This document shows positions 51,189 to 61,318 of a stretch of 64,000 nucleotides of DNA, in pieces. The stretch is from NCBI RefSeq assembly GCF_026210795.1, contig NC_089444.1, positions 2,098,501 through 2,162,500 of the forward strand, read 5' to 3'. This DNA comes from Rhizophagus irregularis. Its lineage: Eukaryota; Glomeromycota; Glomeromycetes; Glomerales; Glomeraceae. The notes under the pieces were generated by a model. It was not told the DNA's origin. It saw only the letters and a list, made by a program, of their open reading frames with translations, and did not search any database. The position numbers were made by a program, and so were the translations under genes. Numbering within the stretch: the stretch's first letter is position 1; each line of letters starts with the position of its first letter.

Positions 51189-51462
51189 AGGCCAGAGGAA
51201 GGATAAAAATAAAAGAAAAATTAATAAAAAAACTTTGAAAAAAATTATTTTATTTTTATGTAAAAATTGTCGTGAGGGCAACGGGAGAGAGTTTTTAGTT
51301 TTTTAGTTTTATTCTTTTCCGATCACTGGCTGACGAGTTATTCAACAAAATGTTAAACATCGGCATTATAATATTTCTTGATTTACGTTTACTGCGCCAT
51401 TTAACATTTTGCTAGATTTCTCGGTACCTAGTGATTGTAAAAAGACGATTTATAGCTCGTTG

Positions 51463-51830
51463 GAATCGCCTCATCGAGACGAATCGAATGGTGGTAAGCT
51501 CATCTCTCTGTGATCAATATTGACGGAGTTATTACTTAAAAACCATTTAATATTTTTTAATTTCGGAAATTGATCTAGTGATTGGAATTCGATGTATCTT
51601 ATACCATTAGATTCGTCTCATCAAGACGAATTGAATGGCGGTAAGATCGTCTTTCTAGAATCAATATTGACAGAGTTATTACACAAAAACCATTAATATT
51701 TTTTTAATTTCGGAAATTAATCTAGTGATTGGATCTCGACATATTTTATACCATTAGAACCGTCTCATCAAGACGAATCGAATGGCGGTAAGATCATCTC
51801 TCTACGATTAATATTGGCGAAGTTACGATA
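51463..51830. repeat. Internal 147-bp tandem units of the pogo-like element
   Basis: Three units share TCTCATCAAGACGAAT and GGCGGTAAGAT words, with spacing about 145-150 bp. The short copy at 62,347-63,452 has four (62,787-63,290), so copy number varies between copies of the same element. Confidence 0.8.
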
Positions 51831-51931
51831 CAATAAAGTTTTAAGTATAATTCTGGTTAAAATTATGTTAATTTTTGGCCGGAATTATGATATACAAATA
51901 TAAGAAATTTTTTATATAGTCACATCTCTTT

Positions 51932-52000
51932 ATAATCACCAAATATATTTAATAATAAAAGATAAAGTCATAAGACTGTTTGCTCATAATCACCAAATAT
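51932..52000 (+). mobile_element. 39-bp LINE tail insertion with 15-bp target duplication
   Basis: The word ATAATCACCAAATAT occurs twice (51,932-51,946 and 51,986-52,000) around 39 bp containing AAAAGATAAAGTCATAAGACTG, which is the 3' end of the LINE at 48,049-51,303 in the opposite orientation. The short copy of the pogo-like element has only one such word, so it gives the empty site. It is an extremely 5'-truncated insertion. Confidence 0.85.
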
Positions 52001-52638
52001 GGACTGTCCCAAATGTGTGACTATAAAGAGAGTTGACTGTATTTATAAAATAATATAATGTGTCATTATATATTGAATTTTTTATAATTGAAATTTGCAA
52101 TACAGTTTATTATTAGAAATTGCAATATACAAGTATAATTATTTATATAATGACTGTCATTATATTTATGATGTCATTATATCAAACTAGATTATAACTT
52201 TATAAAATTAGTTTATCAAAATTTTGTGTCACAGTCATTATATATTAATATTTATAATAATGTCATTATAACAAGCAAATTTAAATATAGTAAAATTTAT
52301 TTTTAATAATTTTGTCGTTATAACCATATGTCAGTTTATCAAGATGTAATTATAATGAGCGGCACTTATATATATTTTTGCAGTAAAAAAAAATGAAATT
52401 GCTAAGAAAAGGAAAAATAAAAAATGAATTAATGCCAAATCTAAACTTATTTAAATCTAAAATTATATTTGACATATAAACATAAATCTGATTTTTTCTA
52501 ATAATTTCATCTCTTTTTATTATAAAGGCTTATATAAGTATTTTAATTAAAATTACCTTTTTACTAGTAATTTTTTTAGTAATATATTTAATAATCCAAT
52601 ATAAAGTTCAAAGACTAAATGAATAAAATTAATACAAT

Positions 52639-52872
52639 AGAACTCCGCCTATTTCTAATAAAGGTCTTTGAAAAAAATTTCAAATTTACTAGTAATTTTA
52701 CTAGTGATTCTATTGGTTAATTGATCTAAAAAGGAAAAAAATCATAACAACTTAGTGTAATATTTCCTTTTTTAGGTGTAATTTATCTATATATAGTAAG
52801 ATCTTCAAAAATTCTTAATTATAATTTTACCTTGGGTTTCCAGTGACCTATCTTATAAGTAAGCGGAATTCT
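52639..52872. mobile_element. hAT-type MITE, short copy
   Basis: TIR AGAACTCCGCCTATTTCTAA at the left and the near-complement (AAGTAAGCGGAATTCT) at the right, 234 bp, with the perfect 8-bp duplication AATACAAT (52,631-52,638 and 52,873-52,880). Same family as 3575-4951. Confidence 0.9.
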
Positions 52873-53336
52873 AATACAATGTATACAATTTAGTCCCAAC
52901 AAAAAAATTTTTAAGCAGCCAAATTTTTTACATTATGTAATACTTAATCCTGTAATTTTATTGGTCAGATTTATTTAATTTAAATTATAATTCTTAATTC
53001 TAACCAAATTTATATAGTTAATAATTAAACAAAGGTAATTTTGATCAGATTTACATATAATTCTGGTTAGAATAAAATAGCCAAATATTTAATTTAATAG
53101 TAAAATATTTTAATTTTAAATTGCTATTATTTTATTAAAAAATACTTTACAGGAAATTTAAAAATATAGTTTTATTAATACATTTATACTTTATGTTTAT
53201 CTTTTTTTTTGAATGAATAGTAGTGATTTAAATTTCATCAAATTTAATTGCTGGAACTAAATTGTATGCACTATAGTCTAAAAAAGTTCTGCAGAAGAAG
53301 TCCATTCAAGACTTAGATATCCTAGAAATACAAGTA

Positions 53337-53923
53337 CACAGTCAATCTTGATAAATCGGATCAGTTGGTTCCAGTAAAAATATCCGATATATCAAGACAT
53401 CCGATATATCGAAAAAGTCGGATTTATATAAAATATATGAAATATCAAGATATCACGTGATTTTTCGTTCAAAATTTTAAAATTCAAAACGAAATATAAT
53501 TTTATTATTATAAAAGAACTATCTGTTATACACAGGTGAAAGATATCTGATTAAAATATAAAAAAAAGAATGGTAAAATTGTATGGAACATTTGTAAAGA
53601 ATTTCGGTATAAAATGATTAATTTTAATTCTGGTCAAAATTAACTATTTCAGCTGGAATTAACCATTTTTTTAAAATTACAATAATATAAAGGTATACTA
53701 AAAAAGGATAAATTAACGCCAAATTTGGAAAAATTCGATATATCAAGATTTTTTTGATATAACTGATATAGAATCAAATCTGACTTATGAAATATCGTGA
53801 CTTTACTAATAAAATCCGGTATATCGCGATTGTTTTAATATGATAGATTTTGTTCTGGGAGAAAAATCTGAAATAATACCAAATCCGGTTTATCGAAGAT
53901 CCGATTTATCGCAATCGCCTATG
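53337..53923. mobile_element. Degenerate TIR element (pogo-like termini)
   Basis: Ends share GATAAATCGGATC and a C(A/C)GTC-like start near 53,337 and complement near 53,923, flanked by TA. The 590-bp interior is full of (GATATATC)-type words that recur (CCGATATATCGA and AATATCGTGA). Coding capacity is nil. Tigger/pogo ends commonly carry a ..CGATAA.. motif, so I lean to that group. Confidence 0.6.
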
Positions 53924-55853
53924 TACTCCATCTGCAAGCTGAAAAAAGATCAACTATTCAAAAACTAGATATAAGTTTAAAATCTTATCTATAGATTATT
54001 CCCATATAAGAAATATCTTAAGAACCTTACGTATGATACTTACCTTCAAGTTAATGGACCTTTGATTTATGAGCAGCCTTTAACACTTAAAAATAAGTTT
54101 GTGACTTTTTATTAGATGTCTTGAAATAACAGCAGATTATTTTAATATTTTTAATAATAGGGTTAAAAGAGATATATAAGTTTTAACAAAAGATTGGGTA
54201 TATGCAAAAATTTTGCAAGAAAGTAAAGAAAAAAGAAAAAAAAATTAGGTTTTTAAATAAGAAAAAAATATAATGTGAAAAAATGCATTCAATTTAAAAA
54301 AATAAAAATAATACGAAAAGTTCAACAACAGCTAATAATTATTACATGTAAAATGGTTTAAGAAAAAGAAAAAGTTATTTTTAGAATAAAAAGAAATATT
54401 TTAAAATAGTAATACACGATTAACTAATTTAAAGAGCAAAATCAATCAAATTAAATTAGTGAAATAATAATATTGCAATTTACTGAAATTAGTAGTCGAT
54501 CACTCTTATTTAAAGACGCATTCTATTTTGTTATGATTCACTTTTTTTTACTATAATACCTTACAAAATTGTGTTACAAACTTATTAATTGAAAGAAACA
54601 GTTCTCAAGAATTACAAATAAAACAAGCTTTATTCAAATAAAATGGATGATAAAATAAAAATTCATATGACATATTAATACTTATAATGAGCTCAACAAT
54701 TAAAACAAAGAATTCCAGCTTTAATTTTTGTATATTTCTTAGGTTAATTTATTAAACAAAAGGAATTATTGAAGAAGCAAATAAGACAAATTGTCTCTGA
54801 ACATTACTATTAGATATCAGTTTGAGTTTATTATATTTTTGAAACAAATCCTATTCAGATTTATTATACCGTTAATATTACTGTTAATTTGATAAGATCT
54901 TTGAAACAAAATGAAATTAAGCTATTGGTATTAGAAATTTAAAGACTCACAGGAGTTCATTCTTTAAGGGAGGAAGTAAGAAATATAGCACAGTAATTTT
55001 ATGTAAATCATTTTGTAGATCATTTCATAGATCTCTTAATTTTTTCAATTTTCTTGATTTTCTTAATTTATTTGATAAATCTGATAAATTTGATATATTT
55101 AATTTATTTATTTTATTAATTTTATTTGTTATAAATTATAATTATTTTATTTTACTTATTTATTTTATTTATTTTATCAAATATTCTTATTTTTTTATAA
55201 ATAGTGTTAGAACTTTACTCAGTTTGAAGAGTAGATAATTTGAAAATAGTTTTAAGATAGTTTTAATAGTTAAAAATTGTATTGTAGTATTCAAGTTATA
55301 TGAAAAAAGTATTATTCCCAATAGTATAATTCCAGATAGTTAATTTTACAAACAAGAGATTATTTATATTTTTTGTATCTAAATTCTTACATTATTTTAA
55401 TAAAAACCTATTTTCTTTAACTAAATATCCAACATCATTTCATATGATTATTTATAATTAACTTAAAACTTTCCTATTAAATTAAACTTTAATTAACCTA
55501 TTAAAGTGTTAAAGTTTTTCAATTAACTTTAATTGTTAACAGATAACAGTAGCAATGCGCTCCTCTTTTTTGGTATAATAAATATGTTGATCATTTTTTA
55601 TTATATAATATCATTAAATTTTCTGATTTTTGAATAAATATTATATAAACTTTATGTATATACAGTATTATAAAGCTTTTAAAGATATATACTATGTGTA
55701 TTTTTACTTGCTCTACAACTTTACTTAAAGACTAAAGTATGATTTAAAATGGTGTTTTTGATTTTTATATATGAGATATTATAAAGAATGCATTACAATA
55801 CACCTGCGTATAAAATTTAAACCATTAAATATATATAAGTTAGTAATGTTATA
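53924..55853. other. Gene-free AT-rich stretch
   Basis: No gene, RNA or clear element end was seen. A degenerate interior fragment of the MITE family at 56,654-56,919 may lie around 55,640-55,830 (shared word TTTACTTAAAG and flanks), too worn to call. Confidence 0.5.
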
Positions 55854-55987
55854 CCGTATTCATCGGAAAATAAGCAACCCCCGAAAATAAGCAACATGGG
55901 CGGAATTATGGCATTTTCTGGCCCGCATTACTAAATCTTGGCCTACATTACGTGCAAAAGTTGTTGCTTATTTTCCGATGAATACGG
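55854..55987. mobile_element. 134-bp TA-flanked MITE
   Basis: Near-perfect terminal repeats CCGTATTCATCGGAAAATAA (left) and its complement (right), about 25 bp each, with TA at both flanks (55,852-55,853 and 55,988-55,989). The middle is unique. This is a typical Tc1/mariner-type MITE and the ends are almost identical, which suggests recent insertion. Confidence 0.9.
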
Positions 55988-56653
55988 TAAATGTTATAAT
56001 ATAATAATAAGACCATGCTTATAAAAAAAATAAAATAAATAAATAATAATCCATATAAAATTACAAAATTTTAAAATTATTAACAAAATTATTTAAAAAT
56101 GAAAAATATTTTAAATTTATTATTTAATTTTTATTATAATTTTTAAAATTACTATAAATTGCCAGTATTATGTAATGTTCAATAATATATAATTTATTAC
56201 TTTACATTATACTCTTCTTATTTCTGTTTTTACTATGTATTTTAAGGACTTAGAATTTTTTTTAGTATGAAAAATCCTATTTATCATCCTTATTTATCAC
56301 ATATGTAATTCCAGCCAAATTTTATAATTCTAGCCAAAATATTCTTTTTTAGACACTTGAGTAATATTATATAATCCAAAAAAAAAACAATTTTATTTCT
56401 TACAAAAAATGGAAAATGAAGTTTATATAATATTTCAAAAAAGGCAATTTTTATGTCAATCATTTAATTTTAGCCAAAATTAAAAAATCACATGACACTA
56501 GTAATGATTGCTGTTCCAATTTAATTATTTGTTTAACGTCTAGACCTTTTGAAAAAATTAAGGGAGGAGGGGGTATAAGTTAAACAAACTAAATAAATAA
56601 ACATAGAAAAATTTGAAAATTTCAAGCAAAATTTAAAGGGAATATTTATTAGG

Positions 56654-56919
56654 CAATTTCTATTTGTACACGGGGTGTTTAAACACGGGTCATATTAGTA
56701 GATTAAAAACGGCATTCAAAACCTCCTTTAATGCCTTAAGTAAACTTGCAGAGCAGGTGAAAATACATATATTTATCTGTAATATAATAAGAATAAAAAG
56801 TAAAGGAGTATAATGTCAGTAGCATTCAATTTCAAATTAAAAAACAAAAAATTAGTCTATTAAAAATTATATTTATATGACCTGTGTACAAACACCCCGT
56901 GTAAACTTAGAAATTTTCT
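56654..56919. mobile_element. 266-bp MITE with about 40-bp imperfect TIRs
   Basis: Left AATTTCTATTTGTACACGGG and GTGTTTAAACACGGGTCATAT; right end is the complement with about 85% identity. The interior shares words (TTTACTTAAAG complement and CTCTTGCAGAG-like) with 63,505-63,817, which is an inverted and degraded second copy. Target duplication not clear. Confidence 0.8.
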
Positions 56920-57502
56920 TTTATTAATTATTATTTTATTTATTATCTACATATTTTTAATTGTAAATTATAAAAATTGGCAGTTTAATATATATTTAAA
57001 ATTATTAATTTTTTTATTGATAATAAAAAAAAAAGATTATTAATTTCGGTAAATTAGAAATTAAATTTATCAATCTACAAAATCGCATAACGTATATCGT
57101 TTCACAAGGATCACCTAGTTTTTCTAGCACTAACATGGTGATGAGTTGGATCTTTTAAATCACGATATGACCGGCTAATCAAATTATTGTTTTTCTTTAG
57201 CAAAGTGCGTGAATTTGTTTCACGCAGTCACATGATTTTTTCTTTTAAAAGGTGGCGATTCCGGTCAGGCTATTTTTTCATTAATGTATTATTATTTTTT
57301 CTGAGGCACAAAATAGGACTGAGAGAGAATATTGATGGGTTGCCAGAATTATATAAAAATTTTCTTTAACGCTATTATTACAGGTATAAAATATGAATTT
57401 ATTTTGATAATTTACAAATTTTACTTCTCGTTTTTCTCATTTATCTGTTCTACATAAAACACTCATAAAACTCTGCTTAATATAAGATCTTGTGTAAATT
57501 TA
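56920..57502. other. AT-rich gap before the oxidase gene
   Basis: AT-rich with a GGATCACCTAG..TTAATCTA-like patch near 57,100-57,250, a TTTCACG direct repeat and a GGTGGCGATTCCGG word; no gene. A 60-codon frame here was rejected. Includes the 3' UTR of the next minus-strand gene. Confidence 0.45.
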
Positions 57503-59146
57503 CTACTCGTTTAAGGGTTTAATATTAAATAATTTCCGCCAATAGTCGGTTACAAATATTTGATCTGGATCCATTTCATTTCTGATTTCTAACCATTTAG
57601 TTAGCTTTGGGTAGCGGCTGTGTAAGAAGTCAATACCGAATGTATATTTTCCATACTTTTTACCAGGTTCTGGCATATGTTTTCCCCAATGCAACCTAGC
57701 ACCATCTATCGGTAATAATAAATTCCAATAATTTTCAAAATATTCGCGAGGATCACCAACGTTATATGTCCACCAATATGGATCTACTCTAAAAACGTCA
57801 CGACCAAAAGATGGGCTCATCCAATAAGGAGATTTTTTAGCACCATAGAGTTCTATCGCAAAATTGCCAGCATATGAGGGATGTTTATCAAATAATTTCT
57901 CTAATTTCTGCATCGTAACGTCAATTTTATCCAATGGAACCCAAATTTCTGTGAATGTAGTTTTCAATAAACCATCAACATCTGCTTGATCGTCATTAGG
58001 TAAAGCTTTATACCAGTGATCTCTAAATGAAGAAGGTTTTTCATAAAGAACTGGAATAAATTGATTAAGATAATCCGCGATTATTTTTTGGGCTGTTTCA
58101 TCATATTCATATATTTTCATTAAATTGTTAATACCACCAAGGACTATAGTCAACATGATGGACGTTCCTAGGTCTTTTATTGGATGATTATATTCCAGTA
58201 CTTCACCCTGACTAACTTGTTTTCCGTACCATTCTATAGTACGTTTGACTCCTTTTTGCGGAAACCAATTCATGTGAAAATATTCTTTATTTCTTAGAGC
58301 ATTTAATAATTTTTCATAATGTCCATTTTGACTCACCAATGAAGATTTTTCGAATTCTTTATTAGATTCTTCTCCCTCTACTAAATATTTTTTAGGCAAT
58401 TTAAAACTTGCCCTAGTAATTATCCCAAACAATCCCATAGATACTACTGAAGCGTTAAACTTATCCTCTTCTTCATTTCTATTTAAGGTAACAACGTCTC
58501 CTTTTCCGTTGACAAACTCTATTTCTTCTAAAACATCGCCAATAGTATGACTCAAAGACCCACCCGCGGTAGAGGTTTGAAGAAAACCTGCTATGGTTTG
58601 ATGGCTCATACCACCTAAAATAGGGAGAGCAAGTCCTTTCTCATTGACTTGATAGTTAAAAGAAGTTTGTTCGGATGAATTCTCGTCAGAAGGATCAATT
58701 CCTAATTTGCATCCTGCTCCTACATTAACATACCCAGTATTAGAATCTATACTGTGAACCTTAATAAGTTCCCCTCCCAAAGTTACGTGAATATGGTTAT
58801 CGTTTTGAGCATAAATGGCTTCCTGAACCGAATGTCCAGCCCCCATAACACGCACTGTCGCACTTTTAGAGCGAGCAAAGTCAATCAAATTTTTAACATG
58901 ATTCACATTCTGCAAGTGAAAAATCCCTTTCTTTCTAGGAATATCTTTTAACGCATCATCGTCCAAATACTTTTGAGATGACGAATCCTGAATGAACTTT
59001 AAATTTTTCAACTTAAAAGTAATGTCATTAATTTCCTGAGCTAAAGATTTTGAGGGTAATGGTCTATTATTAAATGCGCGAGAACCAAACCTCAGACTTT
59101 TAGAAAAGAGAAAGAGAGGATGAATTCTTGAAGATTGAAAGAACAT
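57503..59146 (-). CDS. D-arabinono-1,4-lactone oxidase-like FAD enzyme
   Basis: Intronless, 547 residues, the only intact intronless long enzyme gene in this half of the window. An N-terminal segment with Arg, Ser and Phe (FFQSSRIHPLFLFSKSLRFG) suggests mitochondrial import. The FAD domain has VRVMGAGHSVQEAI (GAGHS with the candidate covalent-FAD histidine), LGGMSHQTIAG and STAGGSLSHTIGDVLE. The C-terminal ALO-type domain has ARLHWGKHMPE (HWGK signature) and WKLFNIK at the end. Members oxidise arabinonolactone or gulonolactone at C1 to make erythroascorbate or ascorbate. The long middle and the unusual GG-MSHQ spacing mean the exact substrate cannot be read. Absence of introns may be old or indicate transfer/retroposition, unproven. 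Confidence 0.87.
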   Translation of the reverse strand: MFFQSSRIHPLFLFSKSLRFGSRAFNNRPLPSKSLAQEINDITFKLKNLKFIQDSSSQKYLDDDALKDIPRKKGIFHLQNVNHVKNLIDFARSKSATVRVMGAGHSVQEAIYAQNDNHIHVTLGGELIKVHSIDSNTGYVNVGAGCKLGIDPSDENSSEQTSFNYQVNEKGLALPILGGMSHQTIAGFLQTSTAGGSLSHTIGDVLEEIEFVNGKGDVVTLNRNEEEDKFNASVVSMGLFGIITRASFKLPKKYLVEGEESNKEFEKSSLVSQNGHYEKLLNALRNKEYFHMNWFPQKGVKRTIEWYGKQVSQGEVLEYNHPIKDLGTSIMLTIVLGGINNLMKIYEYDETAQKIIADYLNQFIPVLYEKPSSFRDHWYKALPNDDQADVDGLLKTTFTEIWVPLDKIDVTMQKLEKLFDKHPSYAGNFAIELYGAKKSPYWMSPSFGRDVFRVDPYWWTYNVGDPREYFENYWNLLLPIDGARLHWGKHMPEPGKKYGKYTFGIDFLHSRYPKLTKWLEIRNEMDPDQIFVTDYWRKLFNIKPLNE

Positions 59147-59870
59147 GATAAAATAAATTAATGTTTAAAAATGAAATGTTGGTATGTATAAATACTTGTT
59201 CATAAAAAATTCAATATCGCTTTTAATGTCTTTATTCGCATACATAAGGATAAATTGCATCAACAAAATTTACGGTAACTGCTTTTGTCTTAATTTGAGA
59301 CTTTAATGATATCGTATTCATTTTGCCCTTTTTAGATAATGATAAAATAAAGATGACAACTGCCAAGCTTTGCTGGAATTTCTCTCAATTTTTAAGATAT
59401 AAATAAATGCGGGGTAATACACAAAATGATTGTCATCTAAAAAATTTTTAGTATGTAAAATGACCAATGATCCATTCTGATTGTACAAATGGTTTTTTCT
59501 CTAATGAAAGCAGGTTTTATTATACGCAAACTGATTTGGCGTAGATAGAATACATTAACAGTTAAATGAAAAAGAGCGCCTTAATGGTATTAACATTAAA
59601 CACACGAAATAAATCATAAGAACTGTGATATAAGCATATGTAGTAAAAGAAATTTTTTCACGTTATACTTTTATCTGAAAATAGGCTGATACTAAGAAAA
59701 AAATTAATTTGTTAGTATTGCATTTTCAATGTTCGCATGTATTATAGGCGCAGTATATTACACATAAAATAATTCACAAATTTAAAACCAATCAAAATCT
59801 TTATTATATCTTTGTAAAATATTATGTGAGAAAGGGCTGGCTGGCTAAGTAAAGATGAAAGTAAAAAATA
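59147..59870. other. Upstream region of the oxidase gene
   Basis: No supportable gene. AT-rich DNA with a TATAAATA-like word at about 59,187 on the plus strand that is not obviously placed for this minus-strand gene. Confidence 0.4.
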
Positions 59871-59872
59871 AT

Positions 59873-59978
59873 AGAGTAGCAGGTTGTTTCAAAAAAGGAA
59901 AGGCATAAAAGAACATGCCTGCTTGATAAGCCTGCTGAGCCCTAGCTCATATACTGGCAGTTTTTTTCCTGCTACTCT
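59873..59978. repeat. 106-bp foldback element
   Basis: AGAGTAGCAGG at the left and CCTGCTACTCT at the right are perfect complements, and the interior also has a GCCTGCTTGAT-AAGCCTGC repeat. It may be a small MITE. The right arm overlaps the end of the minus-strand ORF at 59,972-60,187. Confidence 0.7.
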
Positions 59979-60187
59979 GGATTGTTATTTAAGTTATTAT
60001 TTAAACTACATGTAATTTCTTTAATATCTATCCATCTCATAATTGACATTACTGTGTTAAATTTTGGATCCCCTTCACCATAATAAAAGCTTTTCACAGT
60101 GCCTTTTCCAATCTTTTTTCCAGCAAGTTCATGAATTTCACATCTCACAGTTTCAAGTCTTTGGGCAATTGTATAATATTGAATCAT
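59972..60187 (-). CDS. Small possible helix-turn-helix protein
   Basis: 71 codons from an ATG. The middle (CEIHELAGKKIGKGTVKSFY then GEGDPKFNTVMSIMRWID) has the spacing of a Cro/C1-like HTH: helix 2 with LA, a Gly turn, helix 3 TVKSF, and a later Thr/Ser-x-Ile-W helix. It reads like a domain fragment of a larger Rhizophagus-type protein family. No other domain and no upstream exon are seen. It may be a pseudogene remnant. Confidence 0.35.
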   Translation of the reverse strand: MIQYYTIAQRLETVRCEIHELAGKKIGKGTVKSFYYGEGDPKFNTVMSIMRWIDIKEITCSLNNNLNNNPE

Positions 60188-60208
60188 TTCATTTCAGAGA
60201 GTTTTGAT

Positions 60209-60434
60209 AGGATCTCGCTTACTTATAATATAGGTCACCCCCAAGCCTAAGGTAAAAATCATATATAAAATTCTTCACAGATCCTACTATAAAAGGAAAT
60301 TTTATGTTACATTGTTATGATTTTTTTTCCTTTTTAGCTAATTAACCAACAGAATTTAAGAAAAAAGTAAGGTAAAAACTATTAGTAAAGGCCAATTTTC
60401 TACGGTGACCTTTATTATAAATAAGCAGGGTCCT
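60209..60434. mobile_element. hAT-type MITE, short copy
   Basis: TIR AGGATCTCGCTTACTTATAA / complement AGGACCCTGCTTATTTATAA, 226 bp, with perfect 8-bp duplication GTTTTGAT (60,201-60,208 and 60,435-60,442). Same family as 3575-4951 and 52,639-52,872. Its left end lies just upstream (minus-strand sense) of the small HTH ORF. Confidence 0.92.
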
Positions 60435-60459
60435 GTTTTGATAAAAACATTGAAGTTAG

Positions 60460-60873
60460 ATGAAATTCTGCCAAATTCAATTGATTTTATCAATTTCTCC
60501 TGAATTTTTTATTAAATTCATTATTGATTCTGCTGATCTCTGCAGTAAAAATAGAATTATTAACTTCAGAAAGATATGCAGAAAGTTTATTGGCAATTTT
60601 AATAATAATTTTTATGCTAAGTTTTTTGTAAATAACAGTAAGAGAATTTTCACAGTAATACTTCCATTATGTGCCTTACTTTTTAATTTCTGCAATGAAA
60701 TTAACATTAATTTCAGATATATATGCAGAAAGTTCATTAGCAATTTTATTATCACAAGTAGAGAGATTATTGGAGAATTAGTTTTTGATAATATAAATCA
60801 AGAAACATATGCTAAGAAAAATAAAAGGTATAAAGTCTTTAAAAATATACCACAAGGTGTTGCTTTAGAATAG
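60460..60873 (+). CDS. Hypothetical 137-residue frame, weak
   Basis: An open frame from ATG 60,460 with two related halves: ICRKFIGNFNNNFY and ICRKFISNFI (around 60,575 and 60,720), i.e. an internal duplication of a Cys-Arg-Lys-Phe-Ile motif preceded by INF(R)... AT-rich composition makes open frames common here, so the support is mainly the duplication. Could be a remnant gene or a chance frame. Confidence 0.25.
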   Translation: MKFCQIQLILSISPEFFIKFIIDSADLCSKNRIINFRKICRKFIGNFNNNFYAKFFVNNSKRIFTVILPLCALLFNFCNEININFRYICRKFISNFIITSREIIGELVFDNINQETYAKKNKRYKVFKNIPQGVALE

Positions 60874-61318
60874 GATTTTACTTACTTATAAGATAAATTA
60901 CTCTTAGGAGGATTGGAAAAACTACTAATAAAGGTCACTGGTTTTTTTAGTTCGAACTTATAATTAATTTTCAAAAAAATTACCGTAAAAATAATTAATA
61001 AAAGTCACATGTTGGTTTGCAAGAATAAGAAAATTTGAGTGAAGATTTTTCCTTTTTCTGTTTTTGAAGCAAAAATATCATGTGAATTATACTTCTCAAT
61101 AGAATTAAAAAGTCAATATCAAAATATTACGGCATAGCCAAAAACAATTATGTCAGTACAAATATTTACTAATAAAATATATAATTACAGCAAATTACAG
61201 CATTTTAATTACGTCTGTCATAATTCAAAAATTCAATTCCGCTGATAAGTATAATGTGAATAAATAGCTAATTGACCAATCATAAGATGGTTCATATTTA
61301 TATGATTTTCTGAATTTT

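Larger units (their letters stand above)
48049..51303 (-). mobile_element. LINE-like retrotransposon, internally deleted
   Basis: About 3.25 kb read on the minus strand, bounded by two copies of the target word (48,033-48,048 and 51,304-51,320). It has a broken ORF1-like protein and a short C-terminal fragment of a second protein, but no reverse transcriptase or endonuclease motif (no FADD/YADD box) in any frame. The 3' end carries the same tail as the truncated copy at 47,768. A likely non-autonomous derivative of a LINE; the non-LTR assignment rests on the truncation pattern and target duplications. Confidence 0.7.
45476..52039. mobile_element. pogo/Tigger-like TIR element, copy with large insertion
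   Basis: Terminal repeats CAGTCAACTCCCTCTATAGT at the left and the near-complement (ACTATAAAGAGAGTTGACTG) at the right, flanked by TA (45,474-45,475 and 52,040-52,041), as expected of the TA-inserting pogo/Tigger group of Tc1/mariner. The right part carries about three of the 147-bp internal units (51,463-51,830). Its central region is broken by the LINE/SINE pile at 45,773-51,303. A second copy without it lies at 62,347-63,452. Confidence 0.88.
45379..52368. mobile_element. Outer TIR element (family with AGTGCCGCTC termini)
   Basis: The left end reads AGTGCCGCTCGTTATAATGA (45,381-45,400) and the right end reads TAATTATAATGAGCGGCACT (to 52,366), each the near-complement of the other, flanked by TA on both sides. 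It holds only about 400 bp of its own sequence (TCATTATAAC words and a T-rich run), the rest being the pogo-like element inserted into it. The TA flanks suggest a Tc1/mariner-class MITE; no transposase is present. Confidence 0.7.

Noticed and set aside
57187-57369. 60-codon plus-strand frame
   Set aside because: No family match, no partner exon.
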